Shown: one piece after another, positions 23,330 through 32,620 of the stretch | Layout of the letters: every line of letters starts with the position of its first letter | Numbering within the stretch: the first letter of the stretch is position 1 | Origin: Sclerurus mexicanus | Lineage: Eukaryota > Chordata > Aves > Passeriformes > Furnariidae | Length of the DNA stretch: 64,000 bases | Assembly (NCBI GenBank): GCA_013396755.1 | Contig: VWZF01006672.1 | Coordinates: forward strand, 110,534 to 174,533 | Reading direction: 5' to 3' | Position numbers and translations under genes: made by a program | Notes under the pieces: model-generated | What the model saw: only the letters and a program-made list of their open reading frames with translations | Databases searched by the model: none | What the model was told of the DNA's origin: nothing

Positions 23330-23745
23330 GGGTGCTCTGGATGCTCCAGTTGCTCTGCACTCAGGACACTTCAGATGCTGGGGATGCTCCGCACTCCAGG
23401 ATATTCCAGATGCTGGGAATGCTCTGGATCCCAGGATACTCCCGATGCCAGGTGTGCTCCGTACCCGGGATACCCTGGATGCTGAGGATGCTTCGGATCC
23501 CAGGATACTCCCGATGCCAGGGGTGCTCCGTACCCAGGATACCCTGGATGCTGGGGATGCTCTGGATCCCAGGATACTCCCGATGCCAGGGGTGCTCTGT
23601 ACCCAGGATACCCTGGATGCTGGGGATGCTCTGGATCCCAGGATACTCCCGATGCCAGGGGTGCTCTGTACCCAGGATACCCTGGATGCTGGGGATGCTC
23701 TGGGCTCCAGGATGCTCCAGATGCTGGGGATGCTCCAGCCCCCCC
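23330..23745. repeat. 69-bp minisatellite upstream of HTR6
   Basis: About six copies of a 69-bp unit (ggatgctctggatcccagga and onward), each apparently three degenerate 23-bp subunits. The central copies between about 23460 and 23700 are nearly identical. The period is a multiple of three, so long frames remain open on both strands. Confidence 0.93.
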
Positions 23746-24520
23746 CTCGGCTCAGTTCTCGCCCCCCGAGCTGGGCTTGGCTCCCTGCAGAGCTCTGTCC
23801 CCAGGGCCCCCCGAGCTCCTCCGTGCCCGGGCGCTGCTGCTGCTGCTGCAGCCGGAGCCGGCGAGGGGAGGGAGAGCAGCCTGAGGCGAAAACGCGGATG
23901 CTCCCAGCCCAGCTCGCCCGGGAGGAGGAAGATCGGGAGTGTGGGAAGGGCTCTCTCCCGCAGCAGAGGTGCGTCCAGCCTGCAGGGTGTGCGTGTGAGC
24001 GTGTGCAGGTGCCAGCCAGACCTTCACCTGCTGCGCTGCGATGCCCAGGAAAGGATGCAGCAATGCTGATTCCGAGGAGGTGGGGCTGGGGAGGGGGGGA
24101 GAGGAGGAGATGAAACGAAACGCTAATGAAAGCAGGGGGGGGGCTAAACTCCACAAAGTGGCAGCCAGAGAGTTCCCTTTTCTGCCTTAAAGAGACAGCC
24201 CCATGTTCTGCCAGCCCTGCCAGCCCTGCCTGGTCACGGCAGAAGGTTTCTTTGCACCAGGAAACCCTCATGCCCTTGGCCCATCTGTGCTGGGAGGAGA
24301 GAGAAACCCCAGCCCGAGCGCAGCCGGAGGCAGCACTGCCAGCCAGGAGAAGTGCAGGCAGCAGGGCAGAGTCACCCCAGCTGGACCCACGCTGGTGCTC
24401 AGCAAGGATGTGATGCCAGGGGGCAAAGCCAGGCTTCCTCCTCAGCCCGGCTGCACCCCAGCTTGAGGAGCATCCCAGTGTGTCTCCAGGGCTTTTCCTT
24501 CTGAGAAGGGGATTGGATCA

Positions 24521-24672
24521 GTCATGGAATCACGGAATGGTTTGGGTTGGAAAGGACCTTAAAGCCCATCCAGTGCCACCCCCTGCCATGGGCAGGGACA
24601 CCTTCCACCAGCCCCGGGTGCTCCAAGCCTTGTCCAACCTGGCCTTGGGCACTCCCAGGGATGGGGCAGCCA
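24521..24672 (-). mobile_element. CR1 LINE 3' tail
   Basis: Reverse-oriented, well preserved: tcatggaatcacggaatggt, gggttggaaaggaccttaaa, ccatgggcagggacaccttc, cagggatggggcagccac. Confidence 0.93.
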
Positions 24673-25605
24673 CAGGTTTTCTGTCCAGCTTGTGCCCAAC
24701 CTGTCAGGAGTGTGTCCTCCTCAAGTGGGAGTTTTTCTGCACCTGGTTTGGATGTGTTTGCTGGGGAAGTGAATCTGAACTGACTGAAGCAAAACGTGTT
24801 TTTAAAAACCTGCCTAAAAATGAGGTCCAAATCCTACCACTGTCCCTGCAAAAGCTCCTCCGTGCCAGCAGCTGCCAGCCTGTCTGTGCTCTCTCCCTGT
24901 GCTGCATTTCTGGACACATCCACAGGGATTGTGGCTTCCACCAGCTCTGCTCTCCAGTGCCACTGGCAGGGAAAGCAAACCCAGGTTGTCAAGAGCCACC
25001 CCAGTGTCAACTTGTCAAAGAACCAAAGGGCTGGGGAGGCACAGAGAGTCAGACTGGGAAGCTGAGAGACCTCGGCGAGCACATCCAGGCAGTCCAGGGC
25101 TTAATGCAGCAGCCTCGTGGCACCCTTCAACCGGGATGGCTCCCTAGGTTTGATTTTGGGCAGAGCCTGGCTAGCTACCTTGAAAGGATCTGTGTTTCCA
25201 TCTGCACAACAGCCCCCACTGCCTGTCTCTGCTGAAGCTCAGGCTCTCTTGAAGGGAGGAGGAGACATCCCGCTCCAAACACCTCGGGCTGCAGCTCCTG
25301 GAGTTCGCAGAACCCAGCCTGTTCCCACTGCACACCAGCAAAAGGCCACATGATGGTGCTCAGGGACCACCGTGGGTTTCTCCACCTCTTCCTGGACCTC
25401 ACTTAAAGCTCCCTTCCTTGGGAAGGCACTTGGGAAGCCTGAAAACATCATGTTAACACACAGGACACCTCCAGCCCTGCCAGGTCCCTCCTGTTCAGCC
25501 CATCCCCTTCGCTGTGGCAACTGCTGCCTTTAATGCAAACCCCCTCCCACTTCCCAAAGTTTGGAGAGCTGCTTTCCAAAGCTGTGCAGAGCCCCCAGAG
25601 CCTCA

Positions 25606-25758
25606 GTGAGGGGCTGTAAGGGCTGGGCTCAGGGAGGGGTAATAAGAGCTGGGCTCAAAGAGGGGGGTCATAAGAGCTGGGCTCAAAGAGGGGCAATGAG
25701 AGCTGTGCTCAGAAAGGGGCAATAAGAGCTGGTCTGGAAGAGGGGCAGTAAGGGGTGG
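25606..25758. repeat. 26-28-bp minisatellite, about five copies
   Basis: Imperfect units of the type agctgggctcaaagaggggc plus aataag, with small length changes between copies. It lies between HTR6 and NBL1. Confidence 0.85.
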
Positions 25759-26410
25759 CTGCTGGCATGGCACAGCCTTCAGCCCCTCCAGGACCTTCCC
25801 CAGAGTCGGGCTCGGACAAGGGAGCATCACTGATCGTTTCCACACTGGCCCGTCATCAGCGGGACCAGGGGTTTGCAAGGGCACTGCCCTGCCCTGGCAA
25901 TGCTTGATCCAAACCCCCCTGGAAAGAGCCCGCAGGTTTCAGCCAAGGCGCTCAGCCCCTCCTCACCCACCGAGGGATGCCCAGCCCGCGCCCGAGCTCC
26001 CCCTCCTCCGCTCCGAACATCTGGATGAAAGGCGCTGGATCAAGACTGTCACCTAGTGGCAACGGAGCTGGTGAAGGTCGCGTGATCCCGCGGATCCCAC
26101 GCACTTCCCACACCAGTGGGACCCGACAGCGCCCAAACCCTACCCTGCTGCAGCCACAGCGCGCCTGGGCAGCAGCTGAGCGCACACATGCACAGCACAT
26201 GCCGGGGCTTTGGGCTCGGCTCTCCTTCCAGCAGCTCTCCCTCCTCCTCCTCCTCCTCCTCCTCCCAAATGGGACACAGCAGAAAGCTGCATGTGGCTCT
26301 GCCATCCCTGGCCCCTCCTGCCTGGCCTGGCCGGGCGTCTCGGTGTCAGCGCTGCCAAAAACCAGACAGGCGTCGGAGCACTGAGCGATGAAGTCAGAAC
26401 TAATTTATTT

Positions 26411-26466
26411 AAGAAAAAAAACAACAAACCAAACAAAAACCAAACCAAACCAAAACCAACAAAACT
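26411..26466 (-). promoter_or_regulatory. GU/U-rich element before the NBL1 poly(A) signal
   Basis: On the sense strand this reads as repeated gttttggtttg words and a long T run ending at the AATAAA signal. U- and GU-rich stretches in this position are known binding sites for mRNA stability and 3'-processing proteins. Function here is inferred from composition and place only. Confidence 0.4.
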
Positions 26467-26626
26467 CATCAAAAGGAGGGGAAGGCTTCGATTACAAGCT
26501 CTGGAAGCTCTTGTCAGCACAGCGCCAAGGAGTCAGCTTTATGTGACAGAGAAAGAGGGGCGGCAGGAGGGGCAGGGGGTGAGCCCAGCCCGAGCCCCCC
26601 AGCCCTGTCCCAGCTCTCCCTGCACA

Positions 26627-26909
26627 GGGACATCCACACCCCAGGAGTGCTCCTGTCACGGGGACATCCACATCCTGGGAATGCTCCTGTCACAGGGACA
26701 TCCACATCCCAGGAGTGCTCCTGTCACAGGGACATCCACATCCTGGGAATGCTCCTGTCACAGGGACATCCACATCCTTGGAATGCTCCTGTCACAGGGA
26801 CATCCACACCCTGGGAGTGCTCCTGTCACAGGGACATCCACATCCTTGGAATGCTCCTGTCACAGGGACATCCACATCCTGGGAGTGCTCCTGTCACAGG
26901 GACATCCCA
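26627..26909. repeat. 34-bp minisatellite in the NBL1 3' UTR
   Basis: Eight copies of a 34-bp unit (gggacatccacatcctggga plus atgctcctgtcaca) with few substitutions, followed by a partial ninth. The array lies between the NBL1 stop and its inferred poly(A) signal, so it would be transcribed in the mRNA. Confidence 0.95.
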
Positions 26910-27729
26910 GCCTTCGGGTCCCCTCCTCCCTTCACCACCAGTAAAGTGCAGCAGGGAGAGGGGGGACAGGGCTGGCTCCCACCCCAACTCCCCCTGCAGC
27001 CACGAAATGTGAAGCCCCAGTGCCCATGACACGATCCAGGTCCCTCATCCCCAAGGAGCTACATGGTGGCCCCGGGGACAGGAAGGTGAGGGCTGTCACC
27101 ACCACAGTTCCCAGTCATCTCCCCCAGGCAGCCCCAGGGGCACGTCCTGGGGCAAAACACCCCCCAGGAGCCGCCTGACACAAGGGCTTGGACCGAGCTG
27201 CAGCCGGTGCCAGGAGGAACAGCGTGCCCATGCTGAGCCCACGTGCCTTCAGGCAGGGAGGGAGAGAGGAGGAAGAAGGGATGCTGCTGGTCCCAGCGCC
27301 CCAGGAGAGATGTGCATCTCCCACGGGATTCTGGAGAGGCTGCAGCCCTTCTTCCTGCACCCTGGGCAGGAGCCATCAGGAGAGGAAAGCCCAGAAGGTC
27401 TCCGGAGGTTTTGGGAGCCTGTGGACAGCCGTGGGAGCCCCACTGAGCTCCTGCTCTCAGCCAAACCCCCCCATTCCCGCCCCCGCTCCTCTCAATATAT
27501 TATTACTATGATGTGCAAGTAGTTTTGCATCAGAAAACGCCGAGCCCTCGCGTCTCTCCCGCCGCAGCTCCAGCCCTGCCCGTGCCTCGGAACGTCCCTC
27601 CAGCACCGGTGTGTCGGGGAGCAAAGCGTGCGGGCAGCAACCGGACAGCAAAGACTCCACCACCCCCCTCCCTCCCCCAAAGCCCCTGCCTCGCGCACCC
27701 CCCTGCCGGGACAGTCCGCAGGGCTCGGG

Positions 27730-27984
27730 TCACTCCTCGCCCTCCTCCTCGTGGTGGTGGTGGCTGGAGGCAGGAGGCTCCTCCAGCTCCTGCTGGTGGT
27801 GGGCGTAGTGGTGGGCGCCGGGGCCCTCGGCGGGCATGTTCTCCTCGGCGTTCAGGTAGACATTGAACAGGGCTCCCTCGTGGCTCGGCTCCTTCCCGCA
27901 CGCCTGGCAGCTGCAGTGCAGGATCTTCTCCACCAGCTTGTCCACCCTGGGGATGTCCTCGTTGCCTGGACAGTCCAGCGTCAC
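27730..27984 (-). CDS. NBL1: NBL1 coding exon 3, knot end and His-rich tail
   Basis: The acceptor is ccgcccag. Phase 0. It encodes residues 94-177 and the stop at 27730. It begins VTLDCPGNEDIPRVDKLVEK and continues through ILHCSCQACGKEPSHEG, giving the last four of ten cysteines (98, 117, 119, 122) of the DAN-type cystine knot. After the domain the chain becomes acidic and His-rich (HHYAHHQQELEEPPASSHHH then an all-acidic end). Mammalian NBL1 from memory also has a His/Pro-rich and acidic tail, so this is a family trait with lineage-specific detail. Confidence 0.96.
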   Translation of the reverse strand: MTLDCPGNEDIPRVDKLVEKILHCSCQACGKEPSHEGALFNVYLNAEENMPAEGPGAHHYAHHQQELEEPPASSHHHHEEEGEE

Positions 27985-28670
27985 CTGGGCGGAGGGACAA
28001 GGACACAGCGCGTGAGTGTGGCGGGGGGTCTGACTCGCCCCGTGCCCCCGCAGGTTTGGGGCGTTTTCAGCCAGAAGGGATGGGTTTCTGTCCATGGAAA
28101 CAAACCCCCAACCAGTCCGCAAGGTGAGAGTTCTCTGGGAACATCTCACAAGGTTCGGAGACCCAGGGAAAATCACAGAACCATCAGGGTTGGAAGGGAC
28201 CTCCAAGATCGAGTCCCACCATTGACCCAGGGCCACCATAATGACCCCGATCATGCTGAACAGCTCTGGTAGCTCAGATTAAAGCCTCTGATGAAACAAG
28301 AGCTGAAAGCAAAGCAGAGAGCTGAGCCCAGCTCCCTGGGGCCTGAGCGGGCTGGTGGCTCTGCCAGGATCAAGGGTGGCACAAGCTGGGGGCGACTGGC
28401 TGTGGGAGGCACTTCTGGACGTCAAACAGGGCAGAAAGTCCCGAGTGGGAGCAGGCAAAGGGAGCGGTGGGGAGAGCAGGCAGGTGGGGCGAGCACAGGG
28501 ATGAGCAGCTCGGGGAACGGCAGGAGGTGGCTCTGCAAACACAGCGTCGCTCAGCAGCTCCTTCCACTCGGGCACGGTCACCTGGGAGACACCCCGGAGG
28601 GAAAGCACGAGTGGGCAAACCTCGGGGAAGGAAAACGCCCTGGCCCCGTGGAGCAGGCGGGGGTACTCAC
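27985..28670 (-). other. NBL1 intron 2 of the coding part
   Basis: A 686-bp intron with donor gtgagt and acceptor ccgcccag, carrying a CR1 fragment at 28168-28265. Confidence 0.85.
28168..28265 (-). mobile_element. CR1 LINE terminal fragment
   Basis: Reverse-oriented: aaaatcacagaaccatcagg, gttggaagggacctccaaga, ccagggccaccataatgacc. Confidence 0.88.
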
Positions 28671-28782
28671 GATTTCCCACATGGACTGGGCTGGCATGCA
28701 GGAGTCGCAGTGAACCAGGGACTCCGTGGACTGGGGGAAGGTGTTGGGGACGCTGTAGCTGAAACACTGTCCCAGGCAGGCC
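28671..28782 (-). CDS. NBL1: NBL1 coding exon 2, central cystine knot
   Basis: The acceptor is tcctcgcag and the donor gtgagt. The first base completes an Arg codon. Residues 57-93 follow: ACLGQCFSYSVPNTFPQSTE and then SLVHCDSCMPAQSMWEI. It supplies Cys58, 62, 81 and 84 of the knot and the VPNTFPQS loop that is highly conserved in DAN proteins. In this family the finger surfaces bind BMP and GDF ligands. Confidence 0.96.
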
Positions 28783-28961
28783 CTGCGAGGACAACAGCAG
28801 GGAAGGGGGCTCAGGAGATGTGCCTGCTCTTCCCGACAGGGGCAGGAGGAGATGGGACGTTCCACTGCGCCAGCCGGAGGCAGGAGTGGGCGAGGGACGG
28901 TCCCCAGAGCCACCCCAGTGCCAGCAGCTGCCCGCAGCCCCGTGCCGAGGTGGGTCTGTAC
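28783..28961 (-). other. NBL1 intron between coding exons 1 and 2
   Basis: A short 179-bp intron, gtacag donor, tcctcgcag acceptor. Confidence 0.85.
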
Positions 28962-29128
28962 CTGTTCTGGATGGATTTGGACTCGCAGCCGCTGTGCCCC
29001 ACGATCTGGGTGATGTTCTTGGCCTCGCACCAGGCGCTCTTGTCCGGGAAGAGGGCGAGCTTGTTGATGGGAGGGGGAGCGGCCAGGAGCGCCGGGAAGA
29101 GGGCGCCCACCACGAACCATAACATCAT
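28962..29128 (-). CDS. NBL1: NBL1 (DAN) coding exon 1, signal peptide
   Basis: Neuroblastoma suppressor of tumorigenicity 1, also called DAN: a secreted antagonist that binds BMP/GDF ligands outside the cell. This exon holds the start and residues 1-55 plus two bases. The first ATG of an ATGATG pair (29126-29128) has G at -3 and is taken as the start. Residues 1-16 form a hydrophobic signal peptide (MMLWFVVGALFPALLA), likely cleaved near the following APPP. INKLALFPDKSAWCEAKN leads into the CTCK cystine knot, with Cys34 and Cys48 and a glycosylation sequon at Asn38. The three coding exons total 534 bases in one frame (177 residues), the expected size for the family, with no break. Confidence 0.96.
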
Positions 29129-30812
29129 GGCCAGCTCTGCCAAAACCCTACAGCTGCACACGGAGAGCGGGGCGTCAGCAGGGGAGCAAACGGGCAAACC
29201 AGCCCAGCCCTCCAAGCCCACGGGAGTTCTCGGCTGGGACAAGCACGGGTCCATCCTCCCGTCCTGCCGTGGCTCCCCAAAACACCGCCCGGGAAGAGGG
29301 ACGTGCTGCTCTGCCTCTTCCCTCTTCTGGGTTACCTCTGCCAGGCTCTGTGCCAGGAGCAACAGCAGCTTTTCCTCATTTCCCACCCAGAGCCGGGCAG
29401 GGAGAAGTTTGCAAACCAAAACATCGCTGCCGCGGGCCAAGCCAGGCTGGAGAAGTCCTGGACCGCAGAAATGTTATGATGTGAGGGAGCAACCAGCTTT
29501 GCCACTTCCTCTTCTCCCACCTTAAAAGCCAAAGCTGGCCTTGCTGCGAGCCCTTCCCTGGGGAGAAGGGAAGGAAAACCCTCTCTCCTGCTGGAATTGC
29601 GCAGCAGGTGTCGCTGCGAGGCAGCAGCACACGGGGGCACCTGGAAAACCTCAGTCCAGGGGCTGGAAACGCGCAGGGGAGACCAACACGACGTTTACTT
29701 TTACAGAGCCACTCCAATTCTGCAAAGGGTTATTCCAATATTTGGAATTTGGGCTGCAGGCGAGGCGGGGGGGGCTTTGAATAAGAAGCACAAACCTCGC
29801 TCGCAAAGGTGGTCGCCTTGGAGGTCACTTCCCACCGCCAGAAAAATCCCATGGGGTCGTTCCTTGGTAATTCCAGGTGCCTGAATTAACACTCCCAATC
29901 ACTGGGGAAAGGCAGATGGAAAAGCATCACAGAAGCAGGGAAATTTTTTCCTGTGTGGGGTTTGGATGGAGTCAGTTATACTTCCGAAAACATTTGTTAG
30001 AACCACATTATTTGTTATTTCCTTCCATTTATTTATCCAGACGACGACGATCCAGAGCCCACACTGGAAAGACTCCTGTTGATTCCCATGGCTCCTGGGC
30101 CCAGCCCTGTAATGTTTGCCGGGAAGGAGAGGAAAAATGCCTTGTTCCTCAGCCACTGGTGTCAGAGGCAGCTGGGGACTCCCAGCTGGGCGTTCCCGGG
30201 TCGCTCTGTCCGTCCCCACAGTCCTCCTCCACATTCCTCTGGGCTGCAGGACCACCACAACCATCTACATGACCGAGACACCTTCCCAGGCACCTCCCAC
30301 AGCTCCAGCTCAGGGGATTTTGAGGTCATTATGGGGTTTTGCCTTATTCCCCCTCCACCAAACCCAACCTCCTGGATCTGAATCAAGAGAGGCACAAGAT
30401 TCTTCCCTGTCCTACATCCCACAGCACCCAGGAAAGAACACCCTCGTTCACAGGATCCCTGGAGGAGTCAGGTGGGGTCTCTGCCACATTCCCCTGTTTC
30501 CTGCTGACACAAGAACCACGGTGGTGTAATGCAACAGCACCTGCACAGCTCTGGCTTCCTAATCCACCCAGCACTTGTGGAATGGGAATCCCACAGTGCC
30601 AGTTGGGAATACCTACACAGAATGGGCTTTGCAGGTGTTGGCTGGAGACAGGCAGAGGGTTTTAACCCCTGAGCTCGCCCTGCCATCAGTGAGAACCATG
30701 GAGTTAAATAAGCTTGTCCTGAAAATGACTCTCAGGGCTTCTGCTTCCTGCATTTTTCTTTTCCACTTCAGTGGGGGAATTCTGTGATCTCTTTAAGAAG
30801 AACCAGGCTCAG

Positions 30813-30815
<3 letters not shown>

Positions 30816-30862
<47 letters not shown>
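30816..30862. repeat. CA dinucleotide microsatellite
   Basis: Uninterrupted CA run of about 47 bases. Confidence 0.98.
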
Positions 30863-30865
<3 letters not shown>

Positions 30866-31577
30866 GTTTGTTTGGTTTTCCAAAACAGCCTCGCTCATTC
30901 CTCAGATGCCAGCAGCTCCATGCTGAGGAATCCCAAAGGCAAGTCCGAGATCAGAGCTGGGATGTGACCAAACAGCAAACACAACCCCTGGGGGAACGGC
31001 CCAAATTCCTCTGGAGTCACCGGGCAAGTTCACTTCCACATGCCCCATTAGAGAGCAATTTCCTTATTTCCAAAGAAAGGTGGTGCTGGCTGGGTTTTAT
31101 CCAGGTCCCTGCGCATCTTTACCCGGCTGCAAAGGGCCAAACATTCCCGTCTGTGCCGAGCCCTGCATCCCTGGGAGCTTTTATTGCTCCTGCAGGGAGG
31201 CGTTTCTGCAGAGCTGCTCAGAGCAGACCCTTTGCCAGAGGCACGAAGGATCCTCTCGGAGCATCTGGGCTCCCGCGAGGAAGATGAGCGAGGCTGTGCT
31301 CTGCTAAAGCACAGGGACCTGGCCTGCATTCAGGAAAGCACTTAAACATATGCCTGAGCCTTCTCCTCTTCCTGGGATGAGTTTGGAACCAGGGCCCCCC
31401 AGCAGCACCGGCCCCGCTGTGGGTTTGCAGGGGGGTGGCCAGAGAATGGGGGAACTGGGGAGCCCCACAGCGGGGTGACTGGGCATCCCTATGGAGCTGG
31501 AGCTATTCCAACTCCCTCCCATTCCTCAGGGCACCCTGGTGCCCAGCGCTGCTACCCCTCCAATGACTGAAGCTTTG

Positions 31578-31655
31578 AATGCTCCACCTCCACCCCCACA
31601 TCCATCCCCACATCCACCTCCACATCCACCTCCACCTCCACCTCCACCCCACCAG
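31578..31655. repeat. CCACCT/CCACAT hexamer tract
   Basis: Tandem hexamers such as ccacctccacatccacctcc on the plus strand, with no G across most of the run. The minus strand is GGAGGTGG-like and G-quadruplex-prone. Confidence 0.9.
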
Positions 31656-31769
31656 GTGTTTTCCTCCTCCCCAGAACGCCCTGGAACCCGCAGGGCTGCA
31701 TTTCTGGGAAGCAGCAAGGCTGATGCCAGTGCCGAGGAGAACATCTGATGCAGCCGAGCCTGGGAGGGA

Positions 31770-32620
31770 GCCGGGGCTGGAGGCTGCGATAGCTCAGCGC
31801 AGTCAAGCGAACGGCGCTGCCCCGAAACCCATTCATCTGACAGCGCACACAAAAGCACCGCGTTCCTCCTCCCCCCACAGCCGGGAAGGGGGGGAAAAAG
31901 GAAGACAGGGCACCGGGGCAGGTTTGCAAACCCCGTTAAACCAAGGCACTGAGCGCATTCCTGCGTGACAAGCTGAATTACGCGCTGCGGCCCCGAAAGC
32001 CCGGCTGACCCGGCGGCACCAGCCGCGTCCCCGCACACAGCGGCTTCTTTCTCTTCCCCACACCGGGGCATATTTTTTCCCCCCCGTTAGTCAAAGCTCT
32101 TCAAGCAGAAAGTTCCGCTCAGTTCCGGCAGAGCCAGCGGCCCGTGAGGGTCTCTGCCCCCGCTCCCACCGCGGGGAGCTGCCCCCGCATCCCTTCGGCC
32201 GCCGTCGGGCAAGGAAAGGACTCAGCCCCGCGCCCGGCACATCCCAGGCTCCCGGGCAAACAGCTCCCCGGCTCGGGCACACACGGGCTCCGGAGCCTTT
32301 TTCCAGCCTGTCCCCACGTCCAAGGAGAGGAGGGGCAAAGTGTGCTCCGCCGGTGGGTGTAAGGGAACCAGCCCGGCACCCCCGCGAGGCTTCCCGTGAG
32401 CCCAGTTTGGGGAGCTGCCGGTACCCCCTCGGATGTTTTGTGTCACCTAGCACTGCTCCTTCCTCCCATCCCAGCAGTCCCAGCGTCCCTCGAGTGGGAT
32501 AACACCAGTGCCTGGAAGCAGCTGGGAAAATCTCCATCGCCGCACCGGCCCGGAGGACAATCCCTGGAATTACCTCGGAGGCCGCGTTCCCACCAGCCAG
32601 CCCACAGCTGTTCCCAGCCA
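31770..32620. promoter_or_regulatory. CpG-rich block (possible NBL1 promoter)
   Basis: CpG-dense sequence, for example gcgatagctcagcgcagtc, cgcgctgcggccccgaaagc and cccgctcccaccgcgggga, in otherwise CpG-poor surroundings. It lies 2.6 kb upstream of the NBL1 start codon. No transcription start or exon can be assigned with confidence. Confidence 0.4.

Larger units (their letters stand above)
22851..24271 (-). promoter_or_regulatory. HTR6 5' flank / 5' UTR with 69-bp repeats
   Basis: Sequence upstream of the HTR6 start: GC-rich, with a CTC-rich run near 22968-23000, two blocks of 69-bp tandem repeats and a CTG run near 23835-23849. Transcription start sites cannot be placed. One continuous 462-codon frame on the HTR6 strand (24271 to 22883) ends 32 bases before the HTR6 ATG. 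It is built largely from repeats and is not called as a gene. Confidence 0.4.
24272..26379. other. Intergenic spacer HTR6-NBL1
   Basis: Spacer of about 2.1 kb containing one CR1 tail (24521-24672), a 26-28-bp minisatellite (25606-25758) and a short TCC run (26244-26264). No coding exon is supported. The 251-codon plus frame here runs through the CR1 copy. Confidence 0.5.
26380..27729 (-). other. NBL1 3' UTR with polyadenylation signal
   Basis: Sequence after the NBL1 stop on the minus strand, down to AATAAA at 26404-26409. It contains a 34-bp minisatellite (26627-26909) and, just before the signal, a U/G-rich stretch (plus-strand A/C-rich 26411-26466). No earlier canonical signal was seen on this strand. 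Length is about 1.3 kb, inferred. Confidence 0.6.

Noticed and set aside
24480..25235. 251-codon plus-strand frame
   Set aside because: Its first part is an antisense CR1 tail and the rest has no family resemblance, start context or splice support.
28467..29525. 352-codon plus-strand frame over NBL1
   Set aside because: It is a shadow of NBL1 exons on the opposite strand, kept open by GC-rich composition.
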